Source of the DNA: Planotetraspora kaengkrachanensis
GTDB lineage: Bacteria > Actinomycetota > Actinomycetes > Streptosporangiales > Streptosporangiaceae
Assembly (NCBI RefSeq): GCF_016862895.1
Contig: NZ_BONV01000006.1
Location: forward strand, 1 to 64,000
Length of the DNA: 64,000 bases
Reading direction: 5' to 3'
Shown here: positions 25,871 through 33,611 of the stretch, one piece after another
Layout: the number at the start of each line of letters is the position of its first letter
Numbering within the stretch: the first letter of the stretch is position 1
Position numbers and translations under genes: made by a program
The notes under the pieces: generated by a model
Database searches by the model: none
The model's input: only the letters and a program-made list of their open reading frames with translations
Told to the model about the DNA's origin: nothing

Positions 25871-26006
25871 CCGTCAGCGGGGCCGCCTGCAGCCTCGAAT
25901 CGGGATTCGGCACATGATCCTTTGCTAGCGCGACGGGAACATGCCGGACATCTGGCCGTAACTGATCATCTATACGGTCGCGGCATCACCCCTCAAGGAG
26001 CATGTG

Positions 26007-29000
26007 GTGCGCAAACTCCGCCTCGCCCTGGCAGCTCTCGTCTCCCTGTCCCTCGCCGTCCCGCTGACCCCGACGACCGCCGCGGCCAAGACCCGCCGGC
26101 CCCCTGTGCTCGACCTGGAGAAACTCACCGGCGCCCAGGCCGAGGCCATGATGGCCAAGGGACAGCTCACCTCCGTCGAGCTCACCAAGGCCTACATCGA
26201 CCGGATCGAGGCGCTGAACAAGCGCGGTCCGGGGCTGAACGCCGTGACGCAACTCAACGAGGACGCGCTGCAGGAGGCGGCGTGGGCCGACCGGATGCGT
26301 GCCAAAGGAAAGGTCCTCGGGCCCGCCCACGGCCTGCCCATTCTTCTGAAGGACCTCGTCGACGTCACCGGCATGTACACCTCGGCAGGCAACTACTCGC
26401 TGCGCGACTCGTATCCGGCGACGGACGCGGGCATCACCAAGAAGCTGCGTGAGCGCGGGGTCGTCATCCTCGGCAAGGTCGGCCTCTCGGAGTTCGCCAA
26501 CAGCTTCGGCAGCCAGCCCTCCGGCTTCGGCAACCTCACCGGGCAGGTACTCAACGGCATCGACGCCGACCAGAACCCCAGCGGCTCGTCGTCGGGAACC
26601 GGTGCGGCCATGGCCGCCGCGATGGCCACGCTCGGCATCGGCACCGAGACGTCAGGCTCGATCATCAGCCCGTCGAGCACACATAGCCTCGTCGGGCTCC
26701 GGCCGACCGTCGGGCTCGTGCCGGGGTACGGCATCGCGCCGATCAGCGCGTCGCAGGACACGGCGGGGCCGATGGTCCGCAGCGTGTCGGACGCCGCGAT
26801 GACGCTCGCCTCGATCGCCGGGCCCGACCCGGACGGCGACGCCGAGTACCGCGCCATCTTCGGACCCGACTACCTCGCCACAGGCGTCATCCCGGCGCTG
26901 CCCGCGAAACTGCCGGACTACATGAAGGCGCTCGACCTCGGCTTCGTCAAGGGCAAGAAGATCGGCTTCAACGGCACGCTCACCGACGGCAGCCCGCTCA
27001 AGATCGCATATGACGTGCTCACCGCGGCGGGCGCGATCATGGTTCCGCGACCGACGACCAGTGTCGGCACGCTGCCGAGCCTGCCCAGTGGATATGAGCA
27101 GCACAAGACCATCGACGAGTACTACGGGCGGCTCGGCCCGCAGGCGCCGATCAGGTCGCTGGCCGACGAGGTGGCCGACAACCAGGCCAACGCGCAGCAG
27201 GCCCTGAAGTTCGGCAACAACAACCACCTCAACGCGCTGGCCGCCGACATCACCCCCGGCGGGGCCAACGAGACCGCTTACCGGGCGAACCTGCCCGTAC
27301 GCAAGGCCGCCTGGCACAAGGCCATCGACGACATGATGACCTACACGAACTCCGACCCGGCCCAGCCCGCCGACCCCGTGATCGCGATCCTCGGCAGCGT
27401 TCCGAACGGGCCGCAGGCCGGGTATCCCTCGATGACGATCCCCATGGGCTACGCCGCCACGACGCGCCGCGCGCTCAACGTACAGATCCACGGCGGCGCG
27501 TACGACGAGTACGACCTGATCGGCACCGGCTACGTAATCGAGCAGGCCACCAAGCTGCGGCAGACGGCCGGTTCGGTCAACCCGAGCATGTACCGCTGTG
27601 CGAGGACGGTCCCGGCCGAGCCCTTCGCCGGGCGCGGTCACTGCAACCCCGACTACGACACGATCATGCGGGCGCTCGGCCACGCGCCGAAGCCGCTGCC
27701 GTTCTCCCTGGAGACCGAGTCGGCGCGGAGCCTGAGCGCCCGGCTCGCCGCCGGCACGCTGACCTCGGAAGAGCTGGTCAAGGCCTACCTCTACCGGATC
27801 GCGCTGACCAACGCCGAGGGACCGGCCACCCAGGCGGTCCGCGCCGTCAACCCGGATGCGCTGAAGGAGGCCCGCGCGATCGACCGGGAGCGCGACAAGG
27901 ACAGGAAAGACAAGAGGGACAAGAAGCAGCGCGGCCCGCTGTTCGGCCTTCCCGTCCTGCTGAACGACGGGTTCGACGTGGACGGCATGGCCACGACGGG
28001 CGGCTCCATCGCGCTTCAGGACCGCAAGCCGTACGGCGACTCCACCGTGGTGGCCAAACTCAGGGCCGCCGGGGCGATCATCCTCGGCAAGACGAACGTC
28101 TCCGAGCTGAACGGCGTCTTCGACGCGAACATGCCGAAGGGCTACTCCTCCCTCGCCGGGCAGGTGCTGCTGCCGTCCGACACCGACAAGACCCCGGCCG
28201 GTTCGTCCGGCGGTTCCGCCGCGGCGACGGCGTCCGGGCTGGCGGCGATCACCGTCGGGATGGAGACCTCGACCGACTCCGCCCAGCTGCTGGCGCCAGC
28301 GGACGCGGCGGGCGTGGTCGGCCTGAAGCCGACGGTCGGCCTGGTCAGCCGAGCCGGCGTCCTTCCGGTCGCCCGGTCGCAGGACGCGCCCGGGCCGATC
28401 ACCCGCACCGTGTACGACGCCGCGAGCACGCTCACGGCGATCGCCGGACCCGACCGGTCCGACCCGGCGACCGCGGGCGCACCCGTGAAGGACTACGCCA
28501 AGGGGCTGTCCACGACCGCGCTCACGGGGAAGCGGATCGCCGTCGTGGCGAGCACGGCAGCGCCGTACCCCGCGACGGTGTCGGCCCTCCAGGCACTGGG
28601 GGCCACGACGACGCAGGTGACGGTCGGCTCGCCGAGCCCCGACCCGGCGAGCGTCGTGACGCGTGAGTTCGAGCGCGACCTGAACGATTACCTGGCCGAC
28701 GGCAGGCGCGGTCCCGGAGCCCGGTCGCTGCAGGGCGTCATCGACTACAACGACGCCAACCCCGTGGAGGGACTGAAGTACCAGCAGGGCCAGCTGCTGT
28801 CCGCCCAGGCCGTCGACCTGTCCGATCCCGCGGCCGGCGCGGCCTACAAGGCCGACCTGGACGCGGGCAGGGCGTCCAACCGGGCGGTGATCGACGGCAT
28901 CCTCACCAACGGAACGCCCGGCGACCCGTCGGACGACTTCGACGCCGTCGTCGTGCCGACCGGCCACGCGCTCGTCGGTTACGCCGACCGCGCGGGCTAC

Positions 29001-29264
29001 CCGGCGCTGACGCTGCCGGCCGGGTACGGTGCGACCGCCAGTTCGGCGGGCCACAACCCGATCGGCGTCACGCTCGTCGGCACGGCCTTCAGCGAGACGA
29101 CCCTTCTCGCCGACGGCTACGCCCTGGAGCAGGCGACGAACGTCCGCCTCGCCCCCAGCTCAACCAACCCGAGCATGTGGCGGTGCGTGCCCGGCAGCAC
29201 GTTCTTCACCGGGGAGCTGTGCAACCCCGGTGACCGCCTCCTCGAATTCCGTTCCGGTCACTGA
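26007..29264 (+). CDS. Secreted tandem amidase (two amidase-signature domains)
   Basis: The 1085-residue protein has a signal peptide (MRKLRLALAALVSLSLAVPL, cleavage after TAAA) and two amidase-signature domains, about 35-535 and 560-1080. Domain one keeps the Ser-cisSer-Lys machinery: Lys115 in ILLKDLVDV, the GSSSGTG loop and TETSGSIISPS. In domain two the Lys is replaced by Asn (LLNDGFDV, residue 653) and the nucleophile loop is disturbed (METSTDSAQLLAP), although GSSGGS remains. Domain two is therefore probably a non-catalytic partner. The family hydrolyses amides. AAGGAG at 25995-26000 favours GTG 26007 over GTG 26004. Single gene, followed by a strong terminator. Confidence 0.88.
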   Translation: MRKLRLALAALVSLSLAVPLTPTTAAAKTRRPPVLDLEKLTGAQAEAMMAKGQLTSVELTKAYIDRIEALNKRGPGLNAVTQLNEDALQEAAWADRMRAKGKVLGPAHGLPILLKDLVDVTGMYTSAGNYSLRDSYPATDAGITKKLRERGVVILGKVGLSEFANSFGSQPSGFGNLTGQVLNGIDADQNPSGSSSGTGAAMAAAMATLGIGTETSGSIISPSSTHSLVGLRPTVGLVPGYGIAPISASQDTAGPMVRSVSDAAMTLASIAGPDPDGDAEYRAIFGPDYLATGVIPALPAKLPDYMKALDLGFVKGKKIGFNGTLTDGSPLKIAYDVLTAAGAIMVPRPTTSVGTLPSLPSGYEQHKTIDEYYGRLGPQAPIRSLADEVADNQANAQQALKFGNNNHLNALAADITPGGANETAYRANLPVRKAAWHKAIDDMMTYTNSDPAQPADPVIAILGSVPNGPQAGYPSMTIPMGYAATTRRALNVQIHGGAYDEYDLIGTGYVIEQATKLRQTAGSVNPSMYRCARTVPAEPFAGRGHCNPDYDTIMRALGHAPKPLPFSLETESARSLSARLAAGTLTSEELVKAYLYRIALTNAEGPATQAVRAVNPDALKEARAIDRERDKDRKDKRDKKQRGPLFGLPVLLNDGFDVDGMATTGGSIALQDRKPYGDSTVVAKLRAAGAIILGKTNVSELNGVFDANMPKGYSSLAGQVLLPSDTDKTPAGSSGGSAAATASGLAAITVGMETSTDSAQLLAPADAAGVVGLKPTVGLVSRAGVLPVARSQDAPGPITRTVYDAASTLTAIAGPDRSDPATAGAPVKDYAKGLSTTALTGKRIAVVASTAAPYPATVSALQALGATTTQVTVGSPSPDPASVVTREFERDLNDYLADGRRGPGARSLQGVIDYNDANPVEGLKYQQGQLLSAQAVDLSDPAAGAAYKADLDAGRASNRAVIDGILTNGTPGDPSDDFDAVVVPTGHALVGYADRAGYPALTLPAGYGATASSAGHNPIGVTLVGTAFSETTLLADGYALEQATNVRLAPSSTNPSMWRCVPGSTFFTGELCNPGDRLLEFRSGH

Positions 29265-29285
29265 CGTCGACTGACCGTAGAGGTT

Positions 29286-29320
29286 GAGGGGCCCGTGCCG
29301 GACGACGGCGCGGGCCCCTC
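29286..29320. terminator. Strong bidirectional terminator hairpin
   Basis: GAGGGGCCCG (29286-29295) pairs with CGGGCCCCTC (29311-29320), extended by a G-U pair and GCC/GGC around a 7-nt loop. It sits 22 bp after the amidase stop and between it and the convergent esterase gene. Confidence 0.8.
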
Positions 29321-29397
29321 GCGTTGTGGCCGCAGGCCATCCGGGGCCGGGTCAGGCGGCGCCTACGTATGAGGACGCCGCCCGCGACAGCGGGGAC

Positions 29398-30378
29398 TCA
29401 GCCGTTGGCAAGGAGTTTGTGCAGGTGACGGACTTGCTCCTCGACCTGGAAGGGGCCGCCGCCCTCGTGGTTGTTCCACGGCCACACGGTGATCTCCTTG
29501 GGCCCCTGCCAGTGGTTGTAGCCGCCGAACACCGTGGACGGCGGGCAGATGTCGTCCATCAGCGCCACCGAGTACAGCGCGGGCACCCGGCCACGGGCGG
29601 CGAAGTTGAGGCCGTCGAAGTACGAAAGCGTGCGGAACACCTGCTCGGGCGTGCCGCGCTGGGAGGCGAGGAAACGGACGAGTTCCTGGTAGGGGTCACT
29701 GCCCGTGATCTCCACGGCCCGGCGGAAGTGGGTGAGGAACGGCACGTCGATGAGTGCGGCCCGCACGTCGGTCCGCAGCGCGGCGACGGCCTGGGCGATG
29801 CCTCCGCCCTGGCTGACGCCCGAGACCACGATCGCCCGGGGGTCGACCGCGGGGTGTCCCGCCGCCACGTCGACGGCGCGCACCGCGTCGGTGAAGACCC
29901 GCCGGTAGTAATAGGTGTCGGGGTCGAGGATCCCCCTGGTCATCATGCCCGGCACGTGCGGGGCGCCGCCCGCGTGCGGGTCGGCGGTGCTGCCCGGGTT
30001 CTGCAGATGCGCCGCACCCTGGCCGCGGGTGTCGACCACGAGCGTGGCATAGCCGGCCGACGGCCAGATCAAGTGATCGTGGGCGAAGCCCCGCCCTCCG
30101 CTGTAACCGATGTACTTCACCACGCACGGCAGCGGGCCGTCCGCTCCGCGCGGGACCAGGAACCAGGCGTTCACCCGGTCGCCGCCCCAGCCGGAGAAGG
30201 CGGTGTCGTAGACGTCGACGGAGGTGAGGGGGAGGTCGTACGGCGTGAACACGGGGGCCAGGTCGTGCTCCGCGGCCTCGGCGAGGGTCCGGGACCAGAA
30301 GGCGTCGAAGTCCGCGGGCTCGTCGCGTTCCGGGAGGTAGTGACGGAGCTCTTCGAGGGGCAGGTCGAACAGCGGCAC
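29398..30378 (-). CDS. Acetylxylan esterase/cephalosporin-C deacetylase (CE7)
   Basis: The 326-residue alpha/beta hydrolase matches CE7: the typical N-terminus [16 protein letters not shown], the RGQG motif, the nucleophile elbow GVSQGGG, the Asp in ALMDDICPP and the His in NHEGGG. CE7 enzymes deacetylate xylo-oligosaccharides and other small acetyl esters, usually in the cytosol as hexamers. There is no signal peptide. I choose GTG 30378 because GGAG lies 6 bases upstream and the product then begins exactly like CE7 relatives; the frame opens at TTG 30390. It fits the plant-polysaccharide theme but stands alone. Confidence 0.9.
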   Translation of the reverse strand: MPLFDLPLEELRHYLPERDEPADFDAFWSRTLAEAAEHDLAPVFTPYDLPLTSVDVYDTAFSGWGGDRVNAWFLVPRGADGPLPCVVKYIGYSGGRGFAHDHLIWPSAGYATLVVDTRGQGAAHLQNPGSTADPHAGGAPHVPGMMTRGILDPDTYYYRRVFTDAVRAVDVAAGHPAVDPRAIVVSGVSQGGGIAQAVAALRTDVRAALIDVPFLTHFRRAVEITGSDPYQELVRFLASQRGTPEQVFRTLSYFDGLNFAARGRVPALYSVALMDDICPPSTVFGGYNHWQGPKEITVWPWNNHEGGGPFQVEEQVRHLHKLLANG

Positions 30379-30400
30379 AACGATCTCCAAACGTTAGACG

Positions 30401-30410
30401 TGTCCGGACA
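30401..30410. promoter_or_regulatory. Short perfect palindrome upstream of the esterase
   Basis: TGTCCGGACA lies 23 bp before the esterase start. It is a candidate regulator site; ten bases could occur by chance. Confidence 0.3.
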
Positions 30411-30644
30411 TTTCACCCCATCGCCTGCTGCGAACGCCATCCCGGGCGCGCGGATCGTGTGTCGTTCCCGGCCTGCGGGCCGGTGGCATGGGCGATCCTG
30501 TCGGCAGGGGGACGCGGCCCCATGTCGATCTCGGTCGGGCAGGGGCATCTGGGCGTTCGCAGTTTGCGAAAGGAGCCTAGGGGTGTTTTTCGGGCCGCTA
30601 CGCTCCGTTTGGGGGCGATGTGAACGCCCAGGTTGGAGGGCCTG

Positions 30645-32447
30645 GTGGTAGAGGACGGAGCGCAGATCCTCGCGTCGGCGAACGGATCCGCGTCGGCGAA
30701 CGGATCAGCGTCGTCGGGCACGGCGGTCGGGCGGGTGCTCGGCACTCAGGCGGCGTCGCCGCTGTCGTTCTGGATCGGCGTCGAACCCGGACAGGCCGTG
30801 CAGCTCGACGAGGTCGTCATCACGCGGCGGGATGTGCCGGGGCACGGTCCCGTGCTGATGGCTGGGGTGGTCACGACGGTGGAGGCGCGGCACGAAGGCG
30901 CCAGCTACGACTCGGACGTGTTCCTGATCGCCGACGGGACGCTGCCGGCCGCCGTGGTCGAATGCGCCGAGGTCCGGGTCACGCGGGTCGAACCCGAGGT
31001 CTTCGTGCCCCCCTCGCCGGGAGCGGTCGTCTACCGGGCCCAGGCCGCCGATCGTGATCAGGCTCTCTACTTCGACGTCATGGACCGCCGCATCCCGATG
31101 GGGCTCGGGCGGGACGGGCACCCGATGTACGTCAACTTCGACTTCCTCGACGGCACGCGCGGAGCGCACGTGTCGATCTCGGGGGTCTCGGGTGTGGCGA
31201 CGAAGACCTCCTTCGCCACGTTCCTCATCTATTCGATCTTCAATTCCGGGGTCCTGGACGCGGAGGCGGCCAACACCAAAGCGCTGATCTTCTCGGTCAA
31301 GGGCGAGGACCTGCTGTTCCTCGATCATCCCAACGCCCGGCTCGACGAGGCCGCCACGGGCATGTACGGCAGGCTCGGTCTGCCCGCCCGGCCGTTCCAC
31401 AGCGTCCACGTGTTCGCGCCGCCGCGCCCCGGCGACCCCAACGGCGTCCCGCACGTGTCCTCACGGACGCAGGGGATAAGCGCCTTCTTCTGGACGTTGG
31501 CCGAGTTCTGCCAGGAGGAACTGCTCCGGTTCGTCTTCGCCGACGCCGACGACGAACGTGCCCAGTACTCCCTCCTCGTGGGCTCGGTCGCGGCCCGGCT
31601 GCAGGCGTGGGCGGCTCCCGCCGGCGACGGGGGAGCGGTCACGATCACGCCCCCCGGAGGGAGCGGTGTCACCTGCCGCACCTTCGCCGACCTGGTCGAT
31701 CACATCGCCGACCAGCTCACCGACGACGGAACGCGGTCGACCTGGGCGGGCGCGCAGGTGCCGCTCGGAACGGTGAACGCGTTCCTGCGCCGTCTCCGCG
31801 GCGCCGTACGCGCGCTGTCGCCGATCGTCCGCGGCGACCTCCCGCCCGGGCGGCGGCACTCGATCAGCACCTCGGACGCGCAGGTCTCGATCGTCGACCT
31901 GCACAACCTGCCCGAGAGGGCACAGCGGTTCGTCGTCGGCGTGGTCCTGCGCGGCGAGTTCGCCCGCAAGGAGAGCAGCGGCACGGCTCGGCCCCTGCTG
32001 TTCGTCGTGCTCGACGAGCTGAACAAGTACGCGCCGCGTGAAGGCGACTCACCGATCAAGGAGATCCTGCTCGACGTGGCCGAGCGCGGCCGCTCGCTGG
32101 GGGTGATCCTCATCGGCGCCCAGCAGACGGCCTCGGAGGTAGAACGGCGCATCGTCGCGAACTGCGCCGTCCGCGTGGCCGGGCGGCTCGACCCCGCGGA
32201 GGCGTCGCGTCCCGAGTACGGCTGGCTGCCGGCGATCTCCCGGGAGCGTGCCACCATCGCCAAGCCGGGCACGATGTTCGTCGCCCAGCCCGAGATCCCG
32301 GTGCCTCTCGCGGTCACCTTCCCGTTCCCCGCATGGGCGACGCGGCCGTCCGAGGCGGATCCCGCCCCCACCGGCGCCGCCCGTCGCACGGTCGCCGACC
32401 CGTTCGCCGGGCTGCCCGGGGCCGACGACGACATTCCCCCTTTCTGA
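30645..32447 (+). CDS. herA: HerA-like hexameric ATPase/DNA translocase
   Basis: The 600-residue protein has an N-terminal HAS-barrel (about 25-130; GRVLGTQAASPLSFWIGV onward) and a HerA/FtsK-type ATPase core. The Walker A region reads SGVSGVATKTS (Lys187), where the usual Gly before Lys is Thr. Walker B is LLFVVLDELNKYAP (Asp457, Glu458). RSLGVILIGAQQT and a sensor/arginine region follow. HerA translocates DNA for the NurA nuclease during end resection. It is the first gene of the HerA-SbcD-SbcC-NurA operon. GTG 30645 is chosen because GGAGG lies 5 bases before it. Residues 10-21 derive from an 18-bp tandem DNA repeat (ASANGS twice, 30672-30707). Confidence 0.85.
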   Translation: MVEDGAQILASANGSASANGSASSGTAVGRVLGTQAASPLSFWIGVEPGQAVQLDEVVITRRDVPGHGPVLMAGVVTTVEARHEGASYDSDVFLIADGTLPAAVVECAEVRVTRVEPEVFVPPSPGAVVYRAQAADRDQALYFDVMDRRIPMGLGRDGHPMYVNFDFLDGTRGAHVSISGVSGVATKTSFATFLIYSIFNSGVLDAEAANTKALIFSVKGEDLLFLDHPNARLDEAATGMYGRLGLPARPFHSVHVFAPPRPGDPNGVPHVSSRTQGISAFFWTLAEFCQEELLRFVFADADDERAQYSLLVGSVAARLQAWAAPAGDGGAVTITPPGGSGVTCRTFADLVDHIADQLTDDGTRSTWAGAQVPLGTVNAFLRRLRGAVRALSPIVRGDLPPGRRHSISTSDAQVSIVDLHNLPERAQRFVVGVVLRGEFARKESSGTARPLLFVVLDELNKYAPREGDSPIKEILLDVAERGRSLGVILIGAQQTASEVERRIVANCAVRVAGRLDPAEASRPEYGWLPAISRERATIAKPGTMFVAQPEIPVPLAVTFPFPAWATRPSEADPAPTGAARRTVADPFAGLPGADDDIPPF

Positions 32448-32456
32448 AGGAGCCGG

Positions 32457-33611
32457 ATGAAAATCCTGCACACCGCCGACTGGCATGTCGGCAAGGTGCT
32501 CAAGGGCCGACCCCGGATCGACGAACACCGCGCCGTGCTGCGGGAACTGGTCCAGGCGGCCAGGGAGGAGGACGTGGACGCGGTCATCGTGGCCGGCGAC
32601 GTCTTTGACACCTCCGCTCCCACGCCGGAGGCGCAGTCCCTGGTGATGCCGACCCTCATGGCGTTGCGTGAAGAGGGACGCGACGTGGTCGTGCTCGCCG
32701 GAAACCACGACAACCCGCACCTGTTCGACGTCTACCGGCCGGTGCTCGGGGCGCTGGGCATCCACGTCGTCGGCACGTTCCGGCGGCCCGACCAGGGCGG
32801 AACCCTGTCGTTCACGGCGCGCTCGGGCGAGCCGGTGCGGTTGGCCGTCCTGCCGTTCCTGTCGCACCGGTACGTCGTCCGCGCGGCCGAGGTCCTGTCG
32901 GGTACCGCCGCGGAGCACAATCGCGACTACGCGGAACGGGTCGCCATGTTGATCGGCGCCCTCACCGGGGGCTTCTCCGCCGACACCGTCAACCTGGTCA
33001 CCACGCACGGCACGCTGCCCGGCGGAAAGCTCGGCGGCGGCGAGCGCGAGGCACAGTCGATCTTCTCCTATTACTTCGAGGCGACCGCCTTCCCCGCATC
33101 GACGCAGTACGTCGCTCTGGGGCACCTCCACCGGCGTCAGCAGATCCCCGGGGCCTGCCCGATCTGGTACAGCGGGTCTCCGCTCGCGGTCGACTTCGGG
33201 GAGGAGCGCAACAGCCCCGGGGCCCTGCTCGTCACGGTGGAGCCGGGCCGTCCGGCGATGGTCCGCGACCTCGCCGTCGACTCGGCCCGCGCCCTGGCCA
33301 CGGTGAGAGGCTCGCTGGACCGGCTCGAGGCCATGGCGGACGAGCTCGGCGAGGCCTGGCTGCGCGTCGTCGTCGAGGAGAAGCCCAGGCCCGGACTCGC
33401 GGAAGCGGTCCGGGAGATCCTGCCGAACGCCCTGGACGTCGACATCGACGAGCGCTTCCGCCCGACGCGCGCGCAACGCAGGGGAAACGCGGACGCCGGG
33501 TCTCCGCGCAGTCCACGCGAGCTGTTCCGCGACTACCTGACGGACACGGGCAGGGATGACGCCGAGGTCGCCGCGCTGTTCGACCGGCTCTACGACGAGG
33601 TGACGAGCTGA
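32457..33611 (+). CDS. sbcD: SbcD/Mre11-type exonuclease subunit
   Basis: A 384-residue metallophosphoesterase nuclease. All Mre11 motifs are present: TADWHVGK (residues 6-13), GDVFD near 48, GNHDNP near 83, THGTLPGG near 182 and GHLHRRQ near 223. The C-terminal part, with helices and a basic linker, would contact SbcC. With SbcC it forms the ATP-driven Mn-dependent nuclease that opens hairpins and trims DNA ends. AGGAG precedes the ATG 9 bp after herA; its stop overlaps the sbcC start by one base (TGATG). Confidence 0.95.
   Translation: MKILHTADWHVGKVLKGRPRIDEHRAVLRELVQAAREEDVDAVIVAGDVFDTSAPTPEAQSLVMPTLMALREEGRDVVVLAGNHDNPHLFDVYRPVLGALGIHVVGTFRRPDQGGTLSFTARSGEPVRLAVLPFLSHRYVVRAAEVLSGTAAEHNRDYAERVAMLIGALTGGFSADTVNLVTTHGTLPGGKLGGGEREAQSIFSYYFEATAFPASTQYVALGHLHRRQQIPGACPIWYSGSPLAVDFGEERNSPGALLVTVEPGRPAMVRDLAVDSARALATVRGSLDRLEAMADELGEAWLRVVVEEKPRPGLAEAVREILPNALDVDIDERFRPTRAQRRGNADAGSPRSPRELFRDYLTDTGRDDAEVAALFDRLYDEVTS

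Noticed and set aside
26652-29054. 800-codon open frame antisense to the double amidase
   Set aside because: It mirrors the codon periodicity of the amidase gene, is rich in Arg/Gly/Val low-complexity text and has no recognisable domain; the plus-strand amidase is certain.
30551-30604. SOS/LexA or PafBC-type damage promoter before the HerA-like gene
   Set aside because: The palindrome TTCGCA-GTT-TGCGAA at 30556-30570 does not match the actinobacterial LexA box, and no RecA-NDp-type TTGTC-x-GTG with correctly spaced TA-x3-T box is present.
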